DNA of 6,833 nucleotides. It comes from Clostridia bacterium (GTDB taxonomy: Bacteria > Bacillota > Clostridia > UBA1381). How positions within the stretch are numbered: position 1 is the stretch's first letter; each line of letters starts with the position of its first letter. Under the pieces are notes generated by a model that had not been told where the DNA came from, ran no database searches, and was given only the letters and a program-made list of their open reading frames with translations. The stretch covers positions 1 through 6,833 of the forward strand of contig RQCD01000237.1 in NCBI GenBank assembly GCA_008668455.1, read 5' to 3'. Position numbers and translations under genes: made by a program. This document shows, in pieces, positions 1-6,019 of this stretch.

Positions 1-46
1 CGTTATAGCTATAAAATTTTCGGTACAACGTGCATCACCTGCCAAA

Positions 47-412
47 TCACAGATTCCGGAACAGTCCGGAAAAGCGCGCCATATTTAGAATTTTGACGGC
101 ATTATCAATGCCGCGCTGACGATTCTTGCGCATATATGGGCGGAGAGACATTAAAAGCTGCGAACGGGAATCGTTTGCACTGCCCATCTGATCAACAATA
201 TTTTTGATTTGTGCAAGATATTCCAACCCTTCCGGTGCAGAACCAACAGCCGGTGAGGCTGTCTTAGAGACTGCCGGCGCGGAGGATGGTGCGCTCTCCG
301 ATGCACCGGAGCTGCCGCTGCCGGACTGGATCGCCTGCATAACGGTTTTGATTTTTTCGTCCGCGTTGTCCCCTAAAAGCGAACGAAGCGTGTTCATCAT
401 ATCGTTTGCCAT
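47..412 (-). CDS. Uncharacterised small protein (121 aa), second gene of minus-strand pair
   Basis: I do not recognise a named family. The protein has three visible parts: an N-terminal amphipathic segment (residues 1-30, starting MANDMMNTLRSLLG), a low-complexity Ser/Ala/Gly/Pro linker (about 31-61), and a C-terminal helical, basic segment (about 62-121) with LEYLAQIKNIVDQMG, then LLMSLRPYMRKNRQRGIDNA, ending RFSGLFRNL. No signal peptide or membrane span is visible, so it is probably cytosolic. The reading frame is open further upstream, but ATG at 412 is the better start: it has GAGGTG six bases before it, and the upstream extension would run through the preceding gene in another frame. The stop codon of the 89-aa gene lies inside this ribosome binding site, which suggests co-transcription and possibly translational coupling. 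From memory, small clostridial proteins with a similar 'LLxSLxPYM...R' tail exist without known function. The call as a real gene is firm; the function is unknown. Confidence 0.8.
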   Translation of the reverse strand: MANDMMNTLRSLLGDNADEKIKTVMQAIQSGSGSSGASESAPSSAPAVSKTASPAVGSAPEGLEYLAQIKNIVDQMGSANDSRSQLLMSLRPYMRKNRQRGIDNAVKILNMARFSGLFRNL

Positions 413-417
413 TTCGG

Positions 418-687
418 TCACCTCAATTTTTTCAGAATTTCCTCTAAAGAAAGTCCGGATAATGCTTTCGGATCTGCCTGTTGGAGCTTTTCCTTCACAT
501 CCTTCGTGTTCATGCCCATAAATAACCGTGCCAGGCTGTCTGTGCTTCCGTTTTTTAATTCGGAGGCAAGCTTTCTTCCCTCCGGTGTACGCAAAAGCCG
601 CTCCGCGCATTGCTCTGCCGCCCTCCGCTTTTCCGGATCAAGCGACTGTAAAATTTCATTTAATTTCTGATTCATATTCTGATTCAT
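418..687 (-). CDS. Uncharacterised small charged helical protein (89 aa), first gene of minus-strand pair
   Basis: This short protein is rich in Lys, Glu, Arg, Leu and Asp, with no signal peptide or transmembrane stretch. It reads as several amphipathic helices: residues 7-34 (LNEILQSLDPEKRRAAEQC and onward), 35-57 (EGRKLASELKNGSTDSLARL) and a tail ending LSLEEILKKLR. No catalytic or metal-binding motif is apparent, and only one Cys is present (residue 27). The start at 687 follows AAGGA eight bases upstream; a second Met at residue 5 (675) is an alternative start. It is followed after 5 bp by the 121-aa gene on the same strand, so the two very likely form an operon and may act together, for example as partners of a small complex. 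That is inference from spacing only. I cannot assign a function. Confidence 0.8.
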   Translation of the reverse strand: MNQNMNQKLNEILQSLDPEKRRAAEQCAERLLRTPEGRKLASELKNGSTDSLARLFMGMNTKDVKEKLQQADPKALSGLSLEEILKKLR

Positions 688-766
688 TTTCTCATTCCTT
701 TCCTATTGGTAGTATATTCAGAGGGAAGGGAAAAATTTACTGTATTTTTGGATAGGATTTGCTTGT

Positions 767-778
767 TTGACATATAAT
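767..778 (+). promoter_or_regulatory. Possible promoter -10 region for the DUF2508 gene
   Basis: A perfect TATAAT lies at 773-778, about 47 bases before the DUF2508 start. No good sigma-A -35 box lies 16-18 bases upstream; the nearest is TTGGAT at 748-753 with a 19-base spacer. A perfect TTGACA (767-772) directly abuts TATAAT, a zero spacer that cannot work as one standard promoter. The same bases read CATATAAT (771-778), close to the sporulation sigma-E -10 box CATACAnT, with GGATAGG 14 bases upstream as a weak -35 match. Which sigma factor is used is open. Confidence 0.35.
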
Positions 779-790
779 ATAGAAAATTAA

Positions 791-803
791 GGGGACAATC
801 CCC
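791..803 (+). repeat. Small inverted repeat in the 5' leader of the DUF2508 gene
   Basis: GGGGA-CAA-TCCCC forms a 5-bp perfect stem with a three-base loop. It ends about 9 bases before the AAGGAGG ribosome binding site (812-818), so it would sit in the untranslated leader if transcription begins near the TATAAT at 773-778. There is no U-run directly after it, so it is not a terminator on this strand. On the other strand it is followed by TTAATTTTC, which is also weak. It may affect translation initiation or RNA stability; this is only a structural observation. Confidence 0.35.
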
Positions 804-824
804 CAAAAATCAAGGAGGAATCAG

Positions 825-1088
825 ATGTCTTTTTTTCAGAAACGAAACGAATCAGCCAAGCGGCGGAGCAGGGAGCAGTTAGTGCGAGAGCTTGAGGAAG
901 CGAGTGCAGAACTGCGCCTTGCGCTTTCGCAGCTTGATTTTGCCCAAAAACCGTTGGTGATTGAGGAATATACATTTCGCTTAAAAGCATTAGAAGCGCG
1001 CTTTCGGTATCTGTGGGAGCTTTTGCGCAAACAGGATCAGGAGGTCGCCTCTGTTTTACCGCTCAGTCAGCACGGAATTTCGATTTAA
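825..1088 (+). CDS. DUF2508 / YaaL-like small protein (87 aa)
   Basis: The pattern resembles the DUF2508 family (Bacillus subtilis YaaL): a basic N-terminus (MSFFQKRNESAKRRSR), then a helix with LVRELEEASAELRLALSQLDF (about 19-39), a short 'AQKPLVIEEY' turn (40-49), and a second helix FRLKALEARFRYLWELLRKQ (51-70) carrying the family-like K/AxEA+xxYL signature. Such proteins are cytosolic, predicted helical hairpins of unknown biochemical role. In many Firmicutes the gene sits next to recR and bofA, the latter an inhibitor of pro-sigma-K processing, which hints at a DNA-repair or sporulation setting; neither neighbour is visible here. The start is supported by AAGGAGG ending six bases before ATG. 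It is transcribed divergently from the small-protein pair and toward gltB, but separated from gltB by 200 bp with its own promoter. Assignment is by remembered sequence pattern, not by search. The C-terminal 17 residues are probably disordered. Confidence 0.75.
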   Translation: MSFFQKRNESAKRRSREQLVRELEEASAELRLALSQLDFAQKPLVIEEYTFRLKALEARFRYLWELLRKQDQEVASVLPLSQHGISI

Positions 1089-1101
1089 TTTTGTACAAAA
1101 T
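1088..1101. repeat. 14-bp perfect palindrome after the DUF2508 stop codon
   Basis: ATTTTGTACAAAAT is a perfect dyad starting at the last base of the DUF2508 stop codon. It is short, AT-rich and has no spacer, so as RNA it would be a weak hairpin. As DNA it has the form of a binding site for a dimeric regulator. It lies about 110 bases upstream of the predicted gltB transcription start, far for a repressor but possible for an activator. No specific regulator can be named. Confidence 0.3.
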
Positions 1102-1105
1102 GTCT

Positions 1106-1137
1106 GTTTTCTGAAAAAGAAACCACACGTTTTCTTT
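1106..1137 (+). repeat. AT-rich direct repeats and weak hairpins, possible 3' end of the DUF2508 transcript
   Basis: GTTTTCT occurs at 1106-1112 and 1129-1135, 23 bp apart. Between them AAAGAAAC (1116-1123) can pair with the downstream copy (GTTT-T-CTTT, 1129-1137, one bulged T) or, less well, with the upstream copy, so two small hairpins compete. The stems are AT-rich, with no strong U-run directly behind, so at best this is a weak terminator for the DUF2508 gene. No better terminator for that gene is visible before the gltB promoter. Confidence 0.25.
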
Positions 1138-1143
1138 GATTTC

Positions 1144-1167
1144 GTTGGATTTTTAAAAAAATTCAAC
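1144..1167. promoter_or_regulatory. AT-rich dyad upstream of the gltB promoter; possible operator or UP element
   Basis: GTTGGATTT (1144-1152) and AAATTCAAC (1159-1167) form a 9-bp imperfect inverted repeat (one G-T pair) around an AT core. The centre, near 1155.5, is about 55 bp before the predicted transcription start. The TTTTT and AAAAAAA tracts lie in the position of an RNA polymerase UP element just upstream of the -35 box. In Bacillus the gltAB operon is activated by the LysR-type regulator GltC binding in this kind of position; the sequence here does not let me claim the same regulator. Confidence 0.35.
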
Positions 1168-1174
1168 AAAAGAC

Positions 1175-1203
1175 TTGCTTTTTATGAAAAACTGTAGTAT
1201 AAT
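1175..1203 (+). promoter_or_regulatory. Predicted sigma-A-type promoter of gltB
   Basis: The -10 box is a perfect TATAAT (1198-1203). The -35 box is TTGCTT (1175-1180), matching only the TTG part of the consensus, with the ideal 17-base spacer. AT tracts lie upstream. Transcription would start near 1209-1211, giving a leader of about 79 bases before the gltB start. A weak -35 box with a perfect -10 fits a promoter that depends on an activator. The terminator-like hairpin beginning at 1216 is almost at the 5' end of such an RNA. Confidence 0.65.
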
Positions 1204-1207
1204 TTCT

Positions 1208-1229
1208 TTTGAAACAAAGGTGTTTCAGA
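1208..1229 (+). promoter_or_regulatory. Alternative (antiterminator-type) hairpin in the gltB leader
   Basis: GAAAC (1211-1215) can pair with GTTTC (1222-1226), closing the six-base loop AAAGGT. The stem can extend to TTTGAAAC/GTTTCAGA (1208-1215 with 1222-1229, one G-U pair) if the RNA starts early enough. It uses the 5' arm of the terminator at 1216-1229 and so excludes it. The hexaloop has A at position 1 and G at position 4, the hallmark of RNA hairpins bound by ANTAR-domain antiterminators. Those targets normally have two such hairpins; I looked upstream (1141-1207) for a second and found none. Regulatory function is therefore tentative. Confidence 0.35.
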
Positions 1230-1265
1230 TATGGGTTTTTGTGCCTATTCTGAAACACCTTTTTT
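1216..1265 (+). terminator. Intrinsic terminator-like hairpin in the gltB leader (attenuator candidate)
   Basis: The arms AAAGGTGTTTCAGA (1216-1229) and TCTGAAACACCTTT (1249-1262) are perfectly complementary over 14 bp. With T1230 bulged, five more pairs form (ATGGG 1231-1235 with CCTAT 1244-1248, one G-U), leaving an 8-base loop. Six T residues follow the last C (1260-1265), the first three also pairing with the AAA of the 5' arm. The structure ends 23 bases before the gltB start codon and lies downstream of the predicted gltB promoter. It should therefore either stop most transcripts before gltB, to be relieved by a signal, or, if the promoter call is wrong, end transcription coming from the DUF2508 gene. 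Confidence 0.8.
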
Positions 1266-1273
1266 GATTCATG

Positions 1274-1280
1274 AAGGAGG
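1274..1280 (+). promoter_or_regulatory. gltB ribosome binding site that decides the start codon
   Basis: AAGGAGG lies eight bases before ATG at 1289. An in-frame upstream ATG at 1271 overlaps this site and has no ribosome binding site of its own, so the six extra residues it would add (MKEVYI) are almost certainly untranslated. Confidence 0.9.
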
Positions 1281-1288
1281 TATACATC

Positions 1289-4200
1289 ATGGAAAATAAT
1301 TGCCTTCCCAAAAAGCAAGGTATGTACGATCCCCAGTTTGAGCATGATGCATGCGGAATCGGCGTGATCGCCAATATGAAAGGCTCTGCATCGCACGACA
1401 TGGTTACAAAGGCGGTTCAGATTCTGAAAAATCTGACGCACCGCGGCGGTGTCGGAAGTGAGCCGGACACCGGAGACGGTGCAGGAATTTTAATTCAGAT
1501 TCCGCATAAATTTATGAAAAAGGTTTGCAGCAACAGCAGCATTCCGCTCCCGGAAATCGGAGATTACGGCGTTGGTATGCTGTTTTTGTCGCCGGATCGG
1601 GATATCCGGGCAAGAAGTCTTAACAAGCTTTCAAAAATTATCGCCGAGGAGGGGCAAAGACTCTTAGGCATCCGGAATGTTCCGGTGTTAAAGGACTGTA
1701 TCGGACAAAGCGCCCGGGAGGCAATGCCGTATATCTGCCAGGTGTTTATTGAAAGAAATCGGGAAACCTGTCCGGCAGAGCGGTTTGAGAAAAAGCTTTA
1801 TGTGATCGGAAAGCGTGCAGAACGCGAAATCCGCTATTGTCAGGGTGACAGTGACCACTATTTCTATTTCACCAGTCTTTCAAGCAAAACGATTGTGTAT
1901 AAGGGCATGCTTACCCCGGATCAGGTGCAGGAGTTTTACCTGGATTTAAAGGATGTGGATTTGGAAACGCCGCTTGCGCTGGTGCATTCCCGGTTCAGCA
2001 CAAATACATTTCCAAGCTGGGAGCGTGCGCATCCGAACCGCTATATCATTCATAACGGAGAAATCAACACCATCCGCGGAAATGTCAACTGGGTCAAGGC
2101 AAGAGAAAGAATGTTTACCACCGACGCATTCGGCGAGGATCTGGAAAAGGTGTTCCCGGTGATTAACGAGGACGGCTCGGATTCTGCAATGCTTGATAAC
2201 TATGTCCAGTTTTTAACGCTCTCCGGATTTTCTCTGCCGCATGCGGTTATGACGGCAATCCCGGAGCCGTGGGAGAAAAATATGCAAATGCCGGAGGAGA
2301 AGCGTGCATTTTATGAATATCATGCCTGTATGACCGAGCCATGGGACGGTCCCGCGGCAATCGCGTTTACCGACGGACGGTATATCGGTGCAACGCTTGA
2401 CCGGAACGGTCTGCGCCCGGCGCGGTATTATCTTATGGATGACGATACCTTTCTCCTGTCCTCCGAGGTTGGCGTTTTAGAAGTGCCGGAGGAGCATGTT
2501 GTCAAAAAAGAACGTCTGCACCCCGGAAAAATGCTCTTAATTGATATGGAGCAGGGGAAGATGATTGAGGATGAAGAACTGAAAATGCTGGTAGCGTCGG
2601 AAAAGCCTTATACAAAGTGGCTGTCCGGCAATCTGCAGAATTTAGACGAGCTTTCGGAAAATCCGGAGAAAAAGCCGGTTTTGTGGCATGACTTAGTGGA
2701 AGAAATCAAGAACAGCGAGGAGGGCAAAAAGTATCAGGATCTGATGTATAAGCACCTGATCGGCTTGGAAAACATGTTTGTCAACCGTGAACTGAGCTTT
2801 TCAGAGGAGCTGCCGCTTTTGGTTCGGGAAAAGCTTTTCGGCTACACCTGGGAGGATGTGCATATGACGCTCCAGTCCATTGTGGAAAAGGCAGACGATC
2901 CGATCGGCGCAATGGGAACAGATACCCCGCTTGCGGTATTATCCGAACGTCCGCAGCCGCTTTACAATTACTTTAAGCAACTGTTTGCACAGGTTACCAA
3001 TCCGCCGATTGACGCTATCCGTGAAAAGAATATCACTTCTGCGTTGGTTTACTATGGCGGCGAGGGAAACCTCCTGGAGGAATCGGAGGAAAACTGCCGG
3101 AAGATCAAGGCAGAAACCCCGATTCTGACAAATGCAGAATTGGAAAAGCTCCGCCATATTGATTGTGACGGCTTTAAATCAATTACAGTTCCGATTCTGT
3201 TTAACAAAAACCAAAAGGGCGATATGGAAAGCGCATTAAAGACGGTATTCCAGGCAGCCGATCTGGCGATTGAAAACGGATATAATCTGATCATCCTGTC
3301 CGACCGCGGCGCAAATGCAGAAAAAGTCCCCATTCCGGCGCTCCTTGCCGGCGCAGGTCTGCACCATCATTTAATCCGCAAGGGAACAAGAATGAAGGTA
3401 AGCATTCTGTTAGAGTCGGGCGAACCGCGTGAAATTCATCATTTTGCTACGCTTCTCGGATATGGCGTCAACGGTGTGAATCCGTATCTTGCCTATGAAG
3501 TGATTGACCGGATGGCAGAGGACGGCACAGTGCAGTTTTCCAAGGAGGAGGCAAAGGAGCGTTTCCGCACAGCGGCAACCAAGGGAATTATTAAAATTGC
3601 CTCCAAGATGGGTATTTCCACCATCCGATCCTATATGGGCGCACAGATTTTTGAGGCATTGGGAATTTCGCAGAATGTGGTTGACCGGTACTTTACCGGA
3701 ACAGCAACCAGAATCGGCGGCTTGCAGATGAAGCATATTGAAAAGGAAACTTTAGAGCGGCACGAAAAAGCGTTTGACAGTGTGACGGCAAGGGAGGCTT
3801 TGCCGAGCGGAGGAAACTTCAAGTGGCGCGCCAATGGCGAATATCACATGTTCAATCCGCAGAGTATCTATAAATTACAGATGGCATGCCGCACCGGCAA
3901 CTATCAGTTATACCGGGAATATGCCGAGGAAATGAACGCGCATCAGGAGCATCAGTGCACCATCCGCGGACTTTTGGATATTAAGACGATCGATAAGCCG
4001 ATTGCCATTGAGGCGGTAGAGCCGGTGGAGAGTATTGTGAAACGGTTTAAAACCGGTGCAATGTCCTATGGCTCGATCAGCCAGGAGGCGCATGAATGTC
4101 TTGCAATCGCAATGAACCGTCTGGGCGGCAAGTCGAACAGCGGTGAGGGCGGCGAGATTCCGGAGCGGTATATTCCGGATGAAAACGGGGATTCCCGGTC

Positions 4201-6013
4201 GTCGGCAATCAAGCAGGTTGCCTCCGGTCGGTTTGGCGTGAACATTCATTATCTGAACCATGCAAAGGAAATTCAGATCAAGATGGCACAGGGCGCAAAG
4301 CCGGGCGAGGGAGGACATCTGCCGGGCGGTAAGGTTTATCCGTGGATTGCACGTTCCCGTCATTCCACCACTGGCGTTGGCTTGATTTCACCGCCGCCGC
4401 ATCATGATATTTACTCAATTGAGGATTTGGCACAGCTGATCCACGATCTGAAAAATGCAAACCGTGACGCAAGAATCAGCGTGAAGTTAGTGTCCGAGGC
4501 AGGCGTTGGAACGATTGCCGTTGGTGTGGCAAAGGGGCGTGCCGATGTCATTCTGATTTCCGGCTATGACGGAGGAACAGGCGCAGCGCCGAGAACCAGC
4601 GTGCAGCATGCCGGACTTCCGTGGGAATTAGGTGTGGCGGAAACCCATCAGGCGCTTTTGATGAACAATCTGCGAAACCGGGTTGTAATCGAAACAGACG
4701 GAAAGCTTTTAACCGGGCGGTATGTTGCATGGGCAGCGCTTTTGGGAGCAGAGGAATTCGGTTTTGCAACCGGTCCGCTGATTTCGCTTGGCTGTGTGAT
4801 GATGAGAGTTTGTAACCTGGATACCTGCCCGGTCGGCATTGCGACCCAGAATCCGAAATTAAGAAAACGCTTCTGCGGCAAGCCGGAATATGTGGAAAAC
4901 TTCATGCGGTTTATCGCACAGGATCTGCGTGAGTGGATGGCGAAAATCGGTGTGAAAACTGTGGAGGAAATGATCGGACATGTGGAGCGGCTTTCCCAAA
5001 AGCCTTTGCATCATAACGAAAAGGAATGGAAAGCAAGAAATGTGGATTTAAGCTCGCTTTTGTATCAGCCGAAAATCTGCTCGAATGATTTTGAGCGTTA
5101 CCATAACGTTTCGCAGGATCATGAGCTGGAAAAGACGCTTGATCAGAACACGCTCCTAACGCTCTGCCATCCGGCAATTTACCACGGAAAAACGGTGGAA
5201 AGCAAGCTTGCCATTCAGAATACCGACCGTGTCACCGGAACGATTCTTTCTTCGGAAATTACAAGAGTACACGGCGAGGAGGGCTTGCCGGACGATCAGA
5301 TCCGTCTGCACTTTGTCGGCTCGGCAGGGCAGAGCTTTGGTGCGTTCTTAGCGCCGGGCGTGACTCTGAAGCTTTCCGGCGACTGCAACGACTACATCGG
5401 AAAGGGTTTATCCGGCGGAAAAATTATTGTTGTACCGAAAGCGGAGGCAAAATTTGATGCGTCCGAAAATGTCATTGCCGGGAATGTCGCATTCTACGGC
5501 GCAATTTCCGGAGAGGCATATATCCGCGGTGTGGCAGGAGAGCGTTTCTGCGTGCGTAATTCCGGTATCACGGCAGTGGTTGAGGGAATCGGAGATCACG
5601 GCTGCGAATACATGACGGGCGGTCGTGTGGCTGTTTTGGGAAAAACAGGCAGGAACTTTGCAGCCGGCATGTCGGGCGGTATTGCTTATGTCTACGATCC
5701 GGACGAAAGCTTTTTGGAAAACTGTAACACAGAAATGGTTTTGGTGGAGCAGGTATCGGCAAAAGAGGATCAGGACGAGCTGAAAAACATGATCAAAAAG
5801 CATGCCGGGCTGACCGGAAGTCCTGTTGCAGAAAAAATCCTGAAAAACCGTGAATGGAAGAAATTTAAAAAGGTTATTCCGAAGGACTATAAGCGTGTTT
5901 TAGAGGTTTTAAAGGAAGAAGCTCAAAAGGGAACAGACCGGGAAGAAGCGCTGTTAATTGCTTTTGAAACGGTCACCGGAAAAAGCGTTTGGAATGAAAA
6001 GGAAAGGGTGTGA
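1289..6013 (+). CDS. gltB: Glutamate synthase (NADPH), large subunit
   Basis: This is the large (alpha) subunit of cytosolic glutamate synthase. It hydrolyses glutamine, channels the ammonia internally and reductively aminates 2-oxoglutarate to glutamate on FMN. At 1574 aa it has the usual full length. Domains in order: a class II glutamine amidotransferase, with FEHDACGIG giving catalytic Cys22 behind a 21-residue propeptide that must be removed, HRGG, RFSTNT (from 235), HNGEINT (255-261) and DRNGLRPAR (371-379); a central domain (about 475-770) with QVTNPPID (568-575); the FMN/2-oxoglutarate synthase domain (about 830-1220) with GAMSYGS (from 923), KPGEGGHLPGGK (from 1004), SGYDGGTGAAP (1091-1101) and 3Fe-4S cysteines 1169, 1175 and 1180 (C-x5-C-x4-C); and a GXGXG beta-helix domain (about 1280-1500) with GSAGQSFGAF (from 1344) and MTGGRVAVLGKTGRNFAAGMSGG. 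No frameshift or missing key residue was found. gltD follows after 6 bp, marking the NADPH-type enzyme rather than the ferredoxin type. Some Firmicutes name this subunit gltA. Confidence 0.97.
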   Translation: MENNCLPKKQGMYDPQFEHDACGIGVIANMKGSASHDMVTKAVQILKNLTHRGGVGSEPDTGDGAGILIQIPHKFMKKVCSNSSIPLPEIGDYGVGMLFLSPDRDIRARSLNKLSKIIAEEGQRLLGIRNVPVLKDCIGQSAREAMPYICQVFIERNRETCPAERFEKKLYVIGKRAEREIRYCQGDSDHYFYFTSLSSKTIVYKGMLTPDQVQEFYLDLKDVDLETPLALVHSRFSTNTFPSWERAHPNRYIIHNGEINTIRGNVNWVKARERMFTTDAFGEDLEKVFPVINEDGSDSAMLDNYVQFLTLSGFSLPHAVMTAIPEPWEKNMQMPEEKRAFYEYHACMTEPWDGPAAIAFTDGRYIGATLDRNGLRPARYYLMDDDTFLLSSEVGVLEVPEEHVVKKERLHPGKMLLIDMEQGKMIEDEELKMLVASEKPYTKWLSGNLQNLDELSENPEKKPVLWHDLVEEIKNSEEGKKYQDLMYKHLIGLENMFVNRELSFSEELPLLVREKLFGYTWEDVHMTLQSIVEKADDPIGAMGTDTPLAVLSERPQPLYNYFKQLFAQVTNPPIDAIREKNITSALVYYGGEGNLLEESEENCRKIKAETPILTNAELEKLRHIDCDGFKSITVPILFNKNQKGDMESALKTVFQAADLAIENGYNLIILSDRGANAEKVPIPALLAGAGLHHHLIRKGTRMKVSILLESGEPREIHHFATLLGYGVNGVNPYLAYEVIDRMAEDGTVQFSKEEAKERFRTAATKGIIKIASKMGISTIRSYMGAQIFEALGISQNVVDRYFTGTATRIGGLQMKHIEKETLERHEKAFDSVTAREALPSGGNFKWRANGEYHMFNPQSIYKLQMACRTGNYQLYREYAEEMNAHQEHQCTIRGLLDIKTIDKPIAIEAVEPVESIVKRFKTGAMSYGSISQEAHECLAIAMNRLGGKSNSGEGGEIPERYIPDENGDSRSSAIKQVASGRFGVNIHYLNHAKEIQIKMAQGAKPGEGGHLPGGKVYPWIARSRHSTTGVGLISPPPHHDIYSIEDLAQLIHDLKNANRDARISVKLVSEAGVGTIAVGVAKGRADVILISGYDGGTGAAPRTSVQHAGLPWELGVAETHQALLMNNLRNRVVIETDGKLLTGRYVAWAALLGAEEFGFATGPLISLGCVMMRVCNLDTCPVGIATQNPKLRKRFCGKPEYVENFMRFIAQDLREWMAKIGVKTVEEMIGHVERLSQKPLHHNEKEWKARNVDLSSLLYQPKICSNDFERYHNVSQDHELEKTLDQNTLLTLCHPAIYHGKTVESKLAIQNTDRVTGTILSSEITRVHGEEGLPDDQIRLHFVGSAGQSFGAFLAPGVTLKLSGDCNDYIGKGLSGGKIIVVPKAEAKFDASENVIAGNVAFYGAISGEAYIRGVAGERFCVRNSGITAVVEGIGDHGCEYMTGGRVAVLGKTGRNFAAGMSGGIAYVYDPDESFLENCNTEMVLVEQVSAKEDQDELKNMIKKHAGLTGSPVAEKILKNREWKKFKKVIPKDYKRVLEVLKEEAQKGTDREEALLIAFETVTGKSVWNEKERV

Positions 6014-6019
6014 TGAGAG

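Noticed and set aside
204..521. 105-codon plus-strand frame opposite the two small proteins
   Set aside because: It is the complement of the Ser/Ala-rich linker and neighbouring gene; the minus-strand genes have good ribosome binding sites and operon spacing, and this frame does not.
413..610. Upstream extension of the 121-aa protein to 187 aa
   Set aside because: The extra 66 residues overlap the 89-aa gene in another frame, while ATG at 412 has a well-spaced GAGGTG.
767..795. TTGACA at 767-772 as the -35 box of a promoter reading toward the DUF2508 gene
   Set aside because: The bases 16-18 positions downstream are AGGGGA-like, with no -10 box.
1141..1207. Second ANTAR-type hexaloop hairpin upstream of the gltB leader hairpin
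   Set aside because: Each A-N2-G hexaloop candidate (for example 1169-1174 and 1191-1196) lacks a closing stem of more than one pair.
1271..1288. Upstream gltB start giving MKEVYI extension
   Set aside because: This ATG overlaps the AAGGAGG site used by the ATG at 1289 and has no ribosome binding site of its own.
1163..1441. 92-codon minus-strand frame across the gltB leader
   Set aside because: It runs through the promoter, terminator and the catalytic N-terminus of gltB; no ribosome binding site or plausible protein features.
3908..4363. 151-codon open frame on the minus strand inside gltB
   Set aside because: It lies antisense to the conserved FMN domain of GltB, has no ribosome binding site and no recognisable pattern; it is a by-product of gltB codon use.
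5408..5803. 131-codon open frame on the minus strand inside gltB
   Set aside because: Antisense to the conserved GXGXG domain, with no start signals; a shadow frame.
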